From Curtobacterium poinsettiae (GTDB lineage: Bacteria > Actinomycetota > Actinomycetes > Actinomycetales > Microbacteriaceae), in NCBI RefSeq assembly GCF_025677645.1, contig NZ_CP106880.1, forward strand, positions 43,928-107,927: 64,000 nt of DNA, written 5' to 3'. Position numbers and translations under genes: made by a program. Below, piece after piece: positions 26,694 through 36,506 of this stretch (its first letter is position 1; each line of letters opens with the position of its first letter). The notes beneath the pieces are model-generated. The model searched no databases and was not told the DNA's origin. It saw only the letters and a list, made by a program, of their open reading frames with translations.

Positions 26694-27298
26694 ATGGACC
26701 CTCGGTACGCCCGCGTCTCAACGGCCGGGCAAGATCTCACCGCGCAGACCGACGCGCTCGTGACACTCGGAGTGCCAGCGGATGCGTGTTCACCGACAAA
26801 GGGATGACGGGCACTCGACGGGACCGACCGGGGCTCACGTCGGTCCTGGCAGCATGCCGCCCCGGCGACACTTTGGTCGTCACCAAACTCGATCGCCTCG
26901 CGCGCTCCCTGCGGGACGCGACAGACATAGCCGAGGAGCTCACTCGCCGCCAGGTGCGGTTGAACATCGGCGGCGCTGTCTTGGACCCGACCGACCCCGT
27001 CGGCCGGCTGCTATTCAACGTGCTGGGCATGGTCGCCGAGTTCGAAGCCGACCTCATCCGAGCTCGCACTCGTGAGGGCATGGCGGTCGCGAAGGCACGG
27101 GGCAAGCTCAAGGGCCGGAAGCCAAAGCTCTCTCCCCCGCAGGAGCGTCACCTCGTGGCGCTCCACCGCGCCGGGGATCACTCGATCGCGGAGCTCGTCG
27201 AACTGTTCGGGATCGGACGCGCGACGGTGTACCGGGCGCTCGACCGGAACCCGGTCGCCGAGGCTCCCGACCTCACGCTCCCCCGCGTCGAGGCTTAG
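26694..27298 (+). pseudogene. Serine resolvase, broken by a frameshift
   Basis: Tn3-type resolvase/invertase. The N-terminal catalytic part (RYARVSTAGQDLTAQ, with the active serine) reads from ATG 26694. At about 26780-26795 the frame slips: the continuation VFTDKGMTGTRRDRPGL, TKLDRLARS, the long helix (FEADLIRARTREGMA) and the C-terminal HTH read in a different frame, open to 27298. One base gained or lost would explain this; a sequencing error is possible. The helical-protein pseudogene starts 4 bases on. Confidence 0.82.
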
Positions 27299-27301
27299 TC
27301 G

Positions 27302-28259
27302 ATGAGCGCCGTTACGCCAGCGACCTACTGTGCCCGGCTACTCAAACGCACTCGAGAAGACGTCGCCGCAGCCATTGTCGAAGCCGTGGAGCGTCGCGAC
27401 GAAGGCGAGGACTCGTCCGGCCGTGGCCGGCTCATCCACTGGGTCGCCGGCATCGACGAAGCGGATATCGCGGGATTCTTCCGGTTCATGGCCGACGAGT
27501 CGCTGGAAGACGCCACACGTCTCCTGACCGCGATCGACGAGCACGCGCACGCGCACGCGCACGCGCACGCGATGCAGCTGATCATGGAAGCCGGCGTGGC
27601 GTCGACGTCGCTCGTGACGCTCCAGCGTGCGCTGATCGAGGCCGTTCTGACGCTTTGCTACGTGCATAATGCCGACGCCGCCCCGGCGCGCACCATGCTC
27701 CGAATCCTCGCTCGGCAGCTCGATGCCTTCGATAGGGTCGGAACGCAACTCCGCGGCATTCCCTCGTTCGATCATCGGTCACCGTGCCGCTGAGATTCAC
27801 GAGGGCGTCGAAGGCTTCCGCTCCATGCTCGTGAGGTACGGCGTCGAGCTCACGCCGCTCCACAAGGGGTCCACACCGTCGCTCGCTTACGACGGCCACC
27901 GCGAGAACGTCATGTTCAACGCCACCGACGCCGCCAAGCGCTACCTCAAAGCCGACGCGCACCACTGGAACATGGGGAGCGGTGGCACGCACTCAAAGGC
28001 GTGGTTCCTGCCGAGCGTGTTGGACGGACTCACGGACGAGAGGCTGTCGAGCGAAGTGGAGCGGTTCGGCATGCCGACGTTCGCGGTGCTCGCGTCGGCA
28101 CGGGTACTGCTGGTGGCGGTCGCCGCGCACAGCGGGGTGTCCACAACACGTGCGCGCGAAGCGGTGTTCATGCGTGAGAAAGCGTTGATGGCCTTTGTGC
28201 AAGGCGACGATCCCAGCCCCCCCCCTATCCCTGACCGAGTTCGAGTCGCGACCGGCTGA
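27302..28259 (+). pseudogene. Helical protein, resolvase-associated family (copy 2), frameshifted
   Basis: Related in layout to 23643 and 44775. The first part reads 27302-27793 (LQRALIEAVLTLCYVHNADA) and the second part continues in another frame from about 27780 to 28259 (HRAAEIHEGVEGF, HHWNMGSGGTHSKA). Placing one indel near 27780 joins them into a single protein of about 315 aa. A (CACGCG)-type hexamer run at about 27542-27572 encodes alternating His-Ala. The first part directly follows the broken resolvase. Confidence 0.65.
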
Positions 28260-28440
28260 CTGGAAGCCGGAGACACAAGACCTTTCGGCATTCCAGCGGC
28301 GCCGACCGCGTTGAAGGACGAACGCAACTCCGACAGCCGCAGTGCAGCGAAGTTCAACAGCTCGCAGGCGAGCGAGGCGCTACCACGCTTGAGGTTTGGA
28401 GTTAGAAGTTACAAGCTCCAAACTCACTCGGGCTCCAAAC

Positions 28441-28686
28441 TCACTCGGGCAGCGCGTCGTCGTTGATACCCAGCGACGCGCGCAGCTCGGCCTCGGTGGT
28501 GCCCTGCAGTCGCTCGCCGTTCACGATCAGAAGATCGATTGCGACGCGGATCAACGTGTTGTCGGTGAGCCGCTCCCCTGCTCGCCCGCGGAGCGCATTG
28601 AGTTCCTTGCGCTTGGCCTCAATCCAGTCGAGTTGGTCGCGGCGCTGGCGCGTGGGCTTCGGCTCGAAGGTGAGCCACTTTGGCAC
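28441..28686 (-). CDS. Small partition/RHH-like protein
   Basis: About 81 aa from a GTG at 28686; start uncertain because the frame stays open into the RES gene. The sequence LTDNTLIRVAIDLLIVNGERL, then GTTEAELRASLG matches the C-terminal part of the small ParB-like proteins found beside ParA on actinobacterial plasmids. No parA is next to it here, so it looks like a stranded fragment. The 180 bases between 28260 and 28440 hold no gene. Confidence 0.5.
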   Translation of the reverse strand: MPKWLTFEPKPTRQRRDQLDWIEAKRKELNALRGRAGERLTDNTLIRVAIDLLIVNGERLQGTTEAELRASLGINDDALPE

Positions 28687-28724
28687 GTCCGAATCGGGCG
28701 TCGAGGACGCCGGCGCCGGCAGTT

Positions 28725-29498
28725 CTAGAACGCGCGGATGCCGAAGCGGCGGGTCGCGGTGAGGAAGTCGGGGTTGTCGAGCGTGATCGGCGCGGTGCCG
28801 GTGACCGTGAGGTCGCCTGAGGCACGGTCGAGCCAGAACGCTCGGCACCACGAGCCGCCGAACTTGCTTCCGAAGTGGATGCCCATCGGCTGGGAGCCAT
28901 CATCGAGGCTGGCGTCGTGGACGATGTCGGCGATGGCGGTGGTGAGGGCTCGATCATCGCTGCGCAGCGCGGCGGTCGTGAAGGTGGCGTAACCGCCGAC
29001 AAGAAGGTGCGTTGTGAGAATCGGCTCGAGTGCGCTGATCGAGTCGGGATGCTCGACGTCGACCAGCCAGCCCGCCGCCGGCTGGCGGATCAGCAATGCG
29101 GCGCGGTCGTCTCGCCAGGATCGGGGCAGCGCTCCGGTCTGCATGAAGGATCGCTCCTCCCAGTCAGCCGCGACGTCGACGAGGAACTCTTCGAGCGTGA
29201 GTCCTAACGCTCGAGCGTCGACCTCGAGCGCGCTGCCGGTCCCGAGCGGCAGCTTGAAGCTCGAGAGGACCTCGGCCAGCGCACCCGCGCGGGAGCCCGC
29301 GGTGTAGAGCGTTTCGGTGCCCACTGCGTCATAGCGGCCCCAGCTGGAGCGCTCAGTGTGGTTGTCGCCGGTGTCGTGGCGAGTCGGCGCGGATATCGGG
29401 GCGTAGGTGTTCTTCGCAATGCGGTGCCCGATGTCACCAGTGCATGGAAGCAACCGAAGTCCGGTCGCGGTGCATGTCCGCGGTGCACGGACGGTCAC
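28725..29498 (-). CDS. RES-domain toxin (NAD-degrading family)
   Basis: 257 aa. The RES core is visible: RIAKNTYAP near the start, then GRYDAVGTETLYTAGSRAGA followed by LAEVL, and the later WLVDVE region. RES toxins deplete NAD in cells that lose the antitoxin. Start GTG 29498 overlaps the antitoxin stop (GTGA). The antitoxin is upstream on the same strand, the usual order. Longer than typical RES toxins (about 150-230 aa). Confidence 0.8.
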   Translation of the reverse strand: MTVRAPRTCTATGLRLLPCTGDIGHRIAKNTYAPISAPTRHDTGDNHTERSSWGRYDAVGTETLYTAGSRAGALAEVLSSFKLPLGTGSALEVDARALGLTLEEFLVDVAADWEERSFMQTGALPRSWRDDRAALLIRQPAAGWLVDVEHPDSISALEPILTTHLLVGGYATFTTAALRSDDRALTTAIADIVHDASLDDGSQPMGIHFGSKFGGSWCRAFWLDRASGDLTVTGTAPITLDNPDFLTATRRFGIRAF

Positions 29499-29872
29499 GC
29501 GTCGTCAGTGCCGTCGATGAAGGCCTGCGCGGCACGGCCGAGCTGAGCGGCATCGTCGTCGCGGATCGCGGTCAAGGGCGTGCGCTCCCCGAGGAAGGGG
29601 TTCGCGCCGATGAACCAGGCCCGAGCGACGTGGGCTCCTTCGTGCTCGGCGACGACACCCCACGTCCTCGACATCAGGCGCAGACGGCGTTCGAAGTCGG
29701 GGCCGGGACGGGGCCCATCGTCATTGGCCCATTTGATGGGAAGCTTACGGTCCTTGCTTCCCGTCGCAGCCGCGACCAGTGTCGGACCGAGCGCACCATT
29801 GAGCTCGCGGACGAGCTCATGGATGTCAAGCCGCGTGACTCGACCGTGCTGCACCTCGGTTGATACCGTCAT
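29495..29872 (-). CDS. Antitoxin of the RES pair (MbcA/Xre-like position)
   Basis: 125 aa, ATG 29872. It reads ELVRELNGALGPTLVAAATG, then RTWGVVAEHEGAHVARAWFIGANP, and ends in LGRAAQAFIDG; these match the helical first part and WF..P toxin-binding end of DUF2384 antitoxins. It overlaps the RES gene by 4 bp. Assignment leans on gene order. Confidence 0.75.
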   Translation of the reverse strand: MTVSTEVQHGRVTRLDIHELVRELNGALGPTLVAAATGSKDRKLPIKWANDDGPRPGPDFERRLRLMSRTWGVVAEHEGAHVARAWFIGANPFLGERTPLTAIRDDDAAQLGRAAQAFIDGTDDA

Positions 29873-30348
29873 GCCACCAGTTTTACACCCTTCGCCCTCT
29901 CGTGCCAGGGGAGCGTCGCATTACTCCCGACGGGCTTCCCCCACACCCCGGCGAGCAGTTCTGCAACAGCCTGTTGCAGAGGCCTATACGCCACCCAGTC
30001 ACCGCAAGGAGCCCTTGGCGCCGGCGGCCGTGCAGGTTGGGGAGCGGGACACGGAGTGGTCTGTCTTCGTGTTCGTGTTCGTGTTCGTGTTCGTGACGGC
30101 ATCACAGGGAACGGGGTGGGTGCCCGCACGTCACATCAGCATCAGCATCGACATCGACAGCTCGGTGGGCCTCGTCCGCGGCAAGTACGACACCACCGAG
30201 CTCCCCGCAAAATCAGGCGAACATGTCGACGTTCTCGACGACGATCCAGAGAGCGGCTGGTCCTGGTGCCGGAATACTGCTGGCCGTGAGGGAATGACCG
30301 AAGTACCGGCTCCTGCGGGCCTGAGAATAGCTGTCAGCGCAGGGTCCA
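29873..30348. repeat. Gap with hexamer repeat
   Basis: TTCGTG occurs five times in tandem at 30066-30095, followed near 30130-30160 by a run of ATCAGC/ATCGAC-like hexamers. A short minus-strand frame (29869-30129) ends with an ATGA overlap on the antitoxin start but is mostly low-complexity Arg-Thr, so I do not call it a gene. Nothing else seen. Confidence 0.5.
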
Positions 30349-31733
30349 TCAGGAGCCGTCGTTCGTGGACAGGCGTGCCGCGGGATCAAGGATGTCGAGG
30401 GCCTCCCCGATGAGCGTGATCGATCCTGTGACGACAATGAGTCCGTCGTTGCGACTCGATGCTTGTTCGAGTTGACGCCGTGCTTGTGTCAGCGCGTCTG
30501 ACGTGTCGGGGGCCACGGTCACCCGGTCCTTGCCGACGACCTCGCTGACGAGGTTGGCGAGCTTCGCCGGCGGGACCGCTCGATCGGGATGGCTCGCTGT
30601 GATGATGAAATGGTCGACTGCGGTGGAGAGTGCGTTGACGATGCCTGCAGCATCCTCGTCGGCCAGGACGCCGAGCACGGCGATTACGACGTGCCCTTGC
30701 GCGAGGTCGGCGAGCGTGCTGGCAAGACTACGAGCACCGTGCGGATTGTGGGCAGCATCAAGGATAATCACGGGATCGCGAGAGACAATCTGCATCCGGC
30801 CCGGGCTTGCGCCTCTCCGATCCCGCGTGCCACCACGTCCCGGGGCAGCGGCGCTTTGCCTGCAGTTGGGAACGCCTCGACGGCGGCCACGGCGAGGGCT
30901 GCGTTGTGCGCCTGGTGGACGCCGAGAAGCGGCAGGTCGATGTTTTCGTACGTGCCGGCAATCCCGCGGAGCGTCACGCGCTGCCCAGTCTGGGTGGGCT
31001 GCACAGAATCGACGCCGAAGTCCTCACCGTCGAAGGCGACGGTGGAGTGAGTCCGCTGGACCGCTTCCTCAATCGGAGCACGCGCCTCGCGCACCTGTTC
31101 GCTGCTGACCACGAACGCATCGGCTTTGATGATGCCAGTTTTGTTCTTGGCGATTGCCTCGATGGTCGGGCCGAGGAACTGGGTGTGGTCGAGGTCGATT
31201 GGCGCGATGACTGCAACCTGCCCGTCGGCGACGTTCGTGCAGTCCCACTCACCACCCATGCCCACCTCGAGGACAACGACGTCCATATCAGCCTTCGCGA
31301 AACAGGCAAAGGTCAGCACCGTGAAAGCCTCGAATAAGGTCAGTGGCTGGCGCCCCCTCTGCCTTGAGTTCGGCATCGACATGGCAAAGCTCGGTTGCAT
31401 GTCGTCTCAGACAGCTCCGAAGAGAACTTCGTCGATCGGTTCACCGTCGAGGCACACGCGCTCGTTCAGGTTCACGAGGTGTGGGCTGGTCATGAGCCCG
31501 GTACGGCGACCCTCCGCCCGCAACAGGCTCTCGATCATGCGGCTGGTCGACGTCTTTCCATTCGTGCCGGTGATATGGATGACGGGCGCTGCGCGGTGGG
31601 GACGCCCGAGCAATGTCACCGCCCGACGAGTTCCATCAAGGCGCACCTCTGGCGCTTGCTCGCCGATCCGCCGGCGCAGTTCCGCTTCGACACGGGCACT
31701 CTTCCGCTTCGACACGGGCACTCTCAGCGGCAC
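30349..31733 (-). pseudogene. folC: folC (folylpolyglutamate synthase), broken in three frames
   Basis: Folate polyglutamylation enzyme of the Mur ligase family. Three parts are recognisable: 31407-31733 holds the P-loop region (HITGTNGKTSTSRM, LMTSPHL); 30768-31400 the middle (FEAFTVLTFACFA, EVGMGGEWDCTNV, APIDLDHTQFLG); and 30349-30795 the C-terminal domain (ILDAAHNPHGA, LIVVTGS). Between them the reading frame changes near 31400 and near 30800. A 22-bp tandem duplication at 31681-31724 lies in the N-terminal part. A functional chromosomal folC is expected elsewhere. Confidence 0.88.
31681..31724. repeat. 22-bp perfect tandem duplication
   Basis: Two identical head-to-tail copies, 31681-31702 and 31703-31724, within the 5' part of the folC pseudogene. 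Confidence 0.85.
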
Positions 31734-31852
31734 CGCTCGCGGATACCGATGTGTCGGATGATTGATTCACTGATTTTCCTTCCAGCGAGCGGGCATTGAC
31801 CATCGAACCGATTACTCGGAACACGCCCCAGCGGAGACATCTACCGAATTCA

Positions 31853-32515
31853 CTATTCCGAGGAATTACGTTGGATATTAGCCGCAACGCGAGCCCACTG
31901 CTGACGCTCGAAACTCGAGTAAGCGTCCCGTCGGCCTGATGAGCCGAAGTCATTCACGACGTTCGCGGCAACAATCATGACTGTTTCACCGTCGGTCGCC
32001 CGCACCGAGAAGTCAATATTGAGAACAGAGCCGGCACCGCCGATGTTCCCCTCGGTAGCAGTGAAAATCATCCCCGAGTTGGGGCCATTTTGCGACGCAG
32101 GGTCCGTATAGTTATAGACGGTGTCTAACCTGGCGACATCATCGCCGAATCGATTCAGGGTAAAAGGGACATTATCGCCGACCATCGGGAACTGCCTCGG
32201 CGCACCCGTTACCGGGATCTCGCAGCTGAAACACGTTTGCAGTCGATTCCATATCTGCGACGGCTTTGCGTGCCCAATCGGGAAGGTATACCAATAGCTC
32301 CAGGCGTGCGAAGTGCCGTCTGCTTGGTCTTCCTCCATTGGTCGATAATTGCTCGCGCCCGGTTCAAGAACGGAACCGGAACGGGCACGCGTAACGGCAT
32401 TCTGGTCGAGCGCATGGGCGGGGGCTGCCACCAGGCCAGTAAGTGTCGAGATTGATGCAAATACGACAATTGCGAGTAATCGCCGCGTCGTAATGGTACG
32501 AGCGCGAGTGATCAT
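31853..32515 (-). CDS. Secreted protein of unknown function
   Basis: About 220 aa from ATG 32515. The N terminus has a Sec signal: basic MITRARTITTRR, a hydrophobic stretch LLAIVVFASISTLTGLVA, and a cleavage-like APAHA. The mature part contains CFSC, aromatic YWYTFP and NYTDP segments. No known family was recognised. Its base composition is noticeably more AT-rich than its neighbours, suggesting separate acquisition. In-frame upstream starts at 32533 (ATG) and 32554 (TTG) are possible. The 120 bases between folC and this gene, and 32555-33050 upstream, hold no gene I can support. Confidence 0.6.
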   Translation of the reverse strand: MITRARTITTRRLLAIVVFASISTLTGLVAAPAHALDQNAVTRARSGSVLEPGASNYRPMEEDQADGTSHAWSYWYTFPIGHAKPSQIWNRLQTCFSCEIPVTGAPRQFPMVGDNVPFTLNRFGDDVARLDTVYNYTDPASQNGPNSGMIFTATEGNIGGAGSVLNIDFSVRATDGETVMIVAANVVNDFGSSGRRDAYSSFERQQWARVAANIQRNSSE

Positions 32516-33050
32516 GTTGCCAACCGCTTTCATATTGGGGACGTAACCCTGCAAGTGTTGGTGCGAGGTTCGGCAATACCCTCCTCCGACACGACGAGAC
32601 GAGAGGCCGATTCATTCAGCTAGACGAACGTCTGGCGAACAACTATATGAGTTAGCGCGACGAGGAAGCTGATTGGATTCCCCGAGTGGGCTGAGAGCAC
32701 GCACATGCACGAGGGTGGTGTGGGTCGGGAACCGGGCGGAGGCTGAGATCAATGCGAGTCCGGCATCAACGTGCTGTGATCCTTTGCAACAGCGGACATT
32801 CATCGTGAGACGCAGGCTCGGCGCTGCGGGACTGCTGTAGGGCCGACTAAGCAGATACCAGTGAAAACCCGATCTGCACACGGCGTGGCATCGCCCGATA
32901 GCCAATCGGCTACCGCACAAGACCCGGCCGGTTCGTGAGCCCGCCAGGATCCGCGGATCTCGGTGTCGCAACAGACCCGCCCGGCGATCTGCCCGGCAAC
33001 GGTTCCCCCGGTGAGACACAGTGAGAGGCTTCTGGTGTCCACACCCTCGG

Positions 33051-34082
33051 TCAGGGCTCGAGGGTGTCGGTCTCCGTCGCCAGTGCGGCTGCGAGGTCGG
33101 CTTCCGAGGGCAGCGCAGCGCGGACCGCTGGTGGGAGGAGGTCGTAGCTGGCGACACCGATCGGGGTCTGCTGCCCCGCGAGGGAGTACCGGACGACGGC
33201 GTCGTTTTTGTCCGCGACCAACAGCAGTCCGACGGTGTCAGCGTGCTGGGGCCGGCGGAGCTGGTCGTCGACGAGGGCGACGTAGAACCCGAGCTGTCCG
33301 AGGTACTCGGGTTTGAACTTCCCGGTCTTGAGCTCGATGACCACGTACCGGAGCTGCTCGACGTGGAAGAAGAGCAGGTCGACGTAGAAGTCATCGCCGT
33401 CGACATCGAAGTGCACCTGCCGGCCCACGAACGCGAACCCCTCGCCGAGCTCGCGGAGGGTGTCGATGATCCGGTCGACGAGTGCCTGCTCGAGGTGGCG
33501 TTCCTTCGCGTCCCCGTCGAGGGCAAGGAAATCCAGCACGTACGGGTCCTTCGTGATCTGCTGCGCCAGATCCGACTCCCCCGGTGGCAGCACCTCGGCG
33601 AAGTTCGTCGGCGCCGCCTGCAGCCGCGTGTGCGCGTCGGAGCGGATCTGGTGCTCGAGCACATTCCGCGACCACCCGTGCGCGGCCGCCTGGCCGGCGT
33701 ACCAGTCGCGGAGCTCATGGTCATCGAGTCGGTCAAGGAGGACGGTGATGTGCCCCCACGGCAATTGTCCAACAGGCTGTTGGACAACTGCGTCCGCCGC
33801 CCACTCCCCCGCGAACCGGCGCATGTAGAACAGGTTCGCGCGGGAGAGCCCCTTCATCTCCGGGAACTCAGCGCGCAGGTCCGTTGCGAGCCGGCCGATG
33901 ACGTTGCTCCCCCACCCCTCATCACCCTGGCGCTGCAAGATCGTCTCGCCGATCCCCCAGTAGAGACGAATCAGTTCCGTGTTCACGCGGCGCTGCGCCG
34001 TGAACCGGGCAGCCCGCACCTGCCGTTTCAACTCGACAAGAGCAGCGGCATACCCAGATACGGCTGGCGACGAATCAGACAT
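33051..34082 (-). CDS. YhcG-family PD-(D/E)XK nuclease
   Basis: 343 aa from ATG 34082 (MSDSSPAVSGY). N-terminal DUF1016 domain (LIRLYWGIGETILQRQ, GLSRANLFYMRRFA, LPWGHITVLLDRL), then the nuclease core with Asp in DDFYVDLLFF and VVIELKTGKF (E-x-K). These proteins act on DNA and often sit in defence or mobile regions; the precise role is unknown. It is divergent from lsr2, with about 110 bases between. An upstream ATG at 34130 is less likely. Confidence 0.85.
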   Translation of the reverse strand: MSDSSPAVSGYAAALVELKRQVRAARFTAQRRVNTELIRLYWGIGETILQRQGDEGWGSNVIGRLATDLRAEFPEMKGLSRANLFYMRRFAGEWAADAVVQQPVGQLPWGHITVLLDRLDDHELRDWYAGQAAAHGWSRNVLEHQIRSDAHTRLQAAPTNFAEVLPPGESDLAQQITKDPYVLDFLALDGDAKERHLEQALVDRIIDTLRELGEGFAFVGRQVHFDVDGDDFYVDLLFFHVEQLRYVVIELKTGKFKPEYLGQLGFYVALVDDQLRRPQHADTVGLLLVADKNDAVVRYSLAGQQTPIGVASYDLLPPAVRAALPSEADLAAALATETDTLEP

Positions 34083-34191
34083 CACCGCCCAGTCTGCCCG
34101 ACTGACCGATCCGAAGAAGAACGAACGCAACGTGCTACGGAATCAGCTATGCCAAGGTGGAGGCGATCCCCGAGCGAAAGGCGACCTCACC

Positions 34192-34542
34192 ATGGCGCAG
34201 AAAGTCACCACGCACCTCGTCGACGACCTCACCGGCGACACCATCGAAGACGGACACGGCCGCACCATCACCTTCGGCTTCGATGGCGCACACTACGAAA
34301 TCGACCTCACCGACGACAACGCCGACGCGCTCCGCGAAGCGTTCTCCGACTACATCGCCGCCGCCCGCAAGGTCACCGGCCGCTCCGGCCGCACCAGCAC
34401 CAGCACCAGCAGCGCACCGAAGCGGGGCAACTCGGAAGAGCTCGCGAAGATCCGCGAGTGGGCGAACGCGAACGGCCACGAAGTGTCCTCCCGCGGCCGC
34501 ATCAGCCAGGCCGTCCGCGACGCATACGACGCCGCCCACTGA
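34192..34542 (+). CDS. lsr2: Lsr2 histone-like xenogeneic silencer
   Basis: 116 aa. N-terminal dimerisation domain starts MAQKVTTHLVDDLTGD and includes ITFGFDGAHYEIDL; a Ser/Thr linker follows; the C-terminal DNA-binding domain ends RGRISQAVRDAYDAAH, with the AT-hook-like RGR. Lsr2 binds AT-rich foreign DNA and silences it. A strong terminator follows. Start ATG 34192; the frame is open upstream but the family length fits. Confidence 0.95.
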   Translation: MAQKVTTHLVDDLTGDTIEDGHGRTITFGFDGAHYEIDLTDDNADALREAFSDYIAAARKVTGRSGRTSTSTSSAPKRGNSEELAKIREWANANGHEVSSRGRISQAVRDAYDAAH

Positions 34543-34594
34543 CACCACCCCACCACCCGGATACGCTCCATGCGAGCGCTATCACAGGGGCTCC

Positions 34595-34626
34595 GGCCGG
34601 ACCGTCACGACACTGACGGTCCGGCC
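34595..34626 (+). terminator. Hairpin after lsr2
   Basis: 12-bp perfect stem GGCCGGACCGTC / GACGGTCCGGCC with an 8-base loop, 52 bases after the lsr2 stop. No long T run, as usual in high-GC actinobacteria. From here to 34999 no gene is seen. Confidence 0.75.
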
Positions 34627-34999
34627 GTTCCCAGTTCTGCCAACAGGTGCATCGTCTGCAGCACCCTGATGTGCACCGAACCTGGCAATCCGTCTCGGCG
34701 GCTAGGTGAATGGCGTTCCGGCGCGTAGAACTCAAGGACGTTGATACAGCAGAAGCGTCAACCAAGTCGGCGAAGGTTTGGGTACCGCAGTCGACGCGTG
34801 GGTGTCCCTCTCTCGGGTTGAGCGCGACACCCACGGCCCTGGGGCTGGCCAGTTCCCGTCGCTTTCGGCCAGAATCACTACCGGTTCTGCACGGATTGCT
34901 GCGACGAGACGTGATCGCGCGCATACTTCGCTGACCGGAGATCACGCGCCCGTCGCCGATGCGCGCACCGTGGTTCTCCGTCCTAGGCAGGTGCCAAGC

Positions 35000-36253
35000 A
35001 TGGCCACGTCCCGTTTTCTTCGCCCCGCTCTGATCGCATTCACCGGTGTCGGGCTCGCTGCCGCAATGGCGCTCATGACCACCTCTGCAGCATCCGCCGC
35101 GACGGTCATCGACGGTCCGGTCAACCTCGGAACCGCATCGACCTACGGCGTCCTCGGCGCGAGCGCGGTCACGAACACCGGCCCCTCCGTGATCAACGGC
35201 GACCTCGGGTTGTCGCCGGGCACGTCCATCACCGGCTTCGGCGGCGCACCGAACGGCGTCGTCAACGGCACCACGCACCAGACCGACGCCGCGGCCGCAC
35301 AGGCCCAGCGCGACACCACCACCGCGTACAACGTCGCCGCGTCGCTCTCCCCGACCCAGACCGGTCTCACCGAGCTGAACGGCCTCTCGCTCTCACCCGG
35401 CGTGTACTCCGGCGGCGCCCTCGCCCTGGCGAACAACGGTGCGCTGACCCTCGCCGGCAGCGCGAACTCCGTGTGGGTGTTCCAGGCCGCGTCGACCCTG
35501 ACCATCGGGTCCGCCAGCCAGATCGTGATCACCGGCGGCGCCAGCTCGTGCAACGTGTTCTGGCAGGTCGGCAGCTCCGCCACCGTCGGCACCGGCGCCC
35601 AGTTCCAGGGCACCGTCCTGGCGCAGCAGTCCGTGACCGCCACCACCGGCGCGACCGTGCAGGGCCGCCTGCTGGCCCGCACCGGCGCCGTGACCCTCGA
35701 CACGAACACGATCACGGCCTCCAACGGCTGCCCCGCACCGGGCACGCCGTCCGAGTCGCCGACCATCACCTCGGGCAACCCGTCCGACGGCACCGTGGAC
35801 GTGCCCTACTCGTCCACCGTCACCGCGACCGGTACCCCGAACCCGACGTTCACCGCCACGGGCCTGCCCGACGGCCTGACGATCGACAGCACCACCGGCG
35901 TCATCTCCGGCACCCCGACAACCCCGGGCACCTCGACCGTGACGATCACGGCGTCGAATGGCACCAGCCCGGACGACACCGAGACGGTCACCATCACGGT
36001 CCGTGCCCCGGCACCGGTGCCCACCGCGACACCCACCCCGACGGCACCCGCAGTGGTGCCCACCGCAACCCCGAGCGGCCCAGCAGGCGGTGGCGGTGGC
36101 GGTGGCGGCGGAACCGACCAGCCCACCGGTGAGCTCGCGTTCACCGGCTCGGACCCGACCGTCCCGCTGAGCATCGCCGCCGCGCTGCTCGCCGCGGGTG
36201 CAACGCTCATGGTCCTGCTGCGTCGTCGTCGCCGCACCGTCGGCCGCATCTGA
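35000..36253 (+). CDS. Ice-binding-like (DUF3494) surface protein with sortase-type anchor
   Basis: 417 aa. Signal peptide MATSRFLRPALIAFTGVGLA ... SAASAA, then a DUF3494 beta-helix (STYGVLGASAVTNTGPSVIN, and SVWVFQAASTLTIGSAS, then NVFWQVGSSATVG), a putative Ig domain (GTVDVPYSSTVTATGTPNP), a Pro/Thr-rich linker, a glycine run, LAFTG (LPxTG variant), a hydrophobic segment and an Arg-rich tail. It is probably attached to the cell wall. Ice binding is known for some members; adhesion is equally possible. No sortase gene is in the window. Confidence 0.88.
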   Translation: MATSRFLRPALIAFTGVGLAAAMALMTTSAASAATVIDGPVNLGTASTYGVLGASAVTNTGPSVINGDLGLSPGTSITGFGGAPNGVVNGTTHQTDAAAAQAQRDTTTAYNVAASLSPTQTGLTELNGLSLSPGVYSGGALALANNGALTLAGSANSVWVFQAASTLTIGSASQIVITGGASSCNVFWQVGSSATVGTGAQFQGTVLAQQSVTATTGATVQGRLLARTGAVTLDTNTITASNGCPAPGTPSESPTITSGNPSDGTVDVPYSSTVTATGTPNPTFTATGLPDGLTIDSTTGVISGTPTTPGTSTVTITASNGTSPDDTETVTITVRAPAPVPTATPTPTAPAVVPTATPSGPAGGGGGGGGGTDQPTGELAFTGSDPTVPLSIAAALLAAGATLMVLLRRRRRTVGRI

Positions 36254-36268
36254 TCGACCCGCACGATC

Positions 36269-36300
36269 GACGGCCCCGCGACCCTGGTCGCGGGGCCGTC
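36269..36300 (+). terminator. Strong hairpin after the ice-binding-like gene
   Basis: 14-bp perfect stem, GACGGCCCCGCGAC / GTCGCGGGGCCGTC, loop CCTG, starting 15 bases after the stop. Confidence 0.85.
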
Positions 36301-36506
36301 TGCGTGCTGTCGGCATCCCAGACGCGCCCGCCGCTCCCACTGCGCCACATGACCGGGACGATCGAACTGGCCGGGTCGACGCAGTCGACGAGGTGCCGTT
36401 TGCGTGCGCAGAGTCGGCCAGCGCCGGGGACCGGACCAACAGCGGCAGCGACACTTCCCATTACAGACTGGAGAGGGCATCGAGTCAGCGCCGCCCTGGA
36501 GCGACC

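Noticed and set aside
27542..27572. Regular hexamer run as a CRISPR array
   Set aside because: No spacers and the unit is 6 bases; simple tandem repeat.
32612..33787. 391-codon minus-strand frame
   Set aside because: Ser/Arg-rich shadow of the YhcG-type nuclease in another frame.
35393..36454. Long minus-strand frame over the ice-binding-like gene
   Set aside because: Gly/Arg-rich antisense shadow; the plus strand has a full signal-to-anchor layout.
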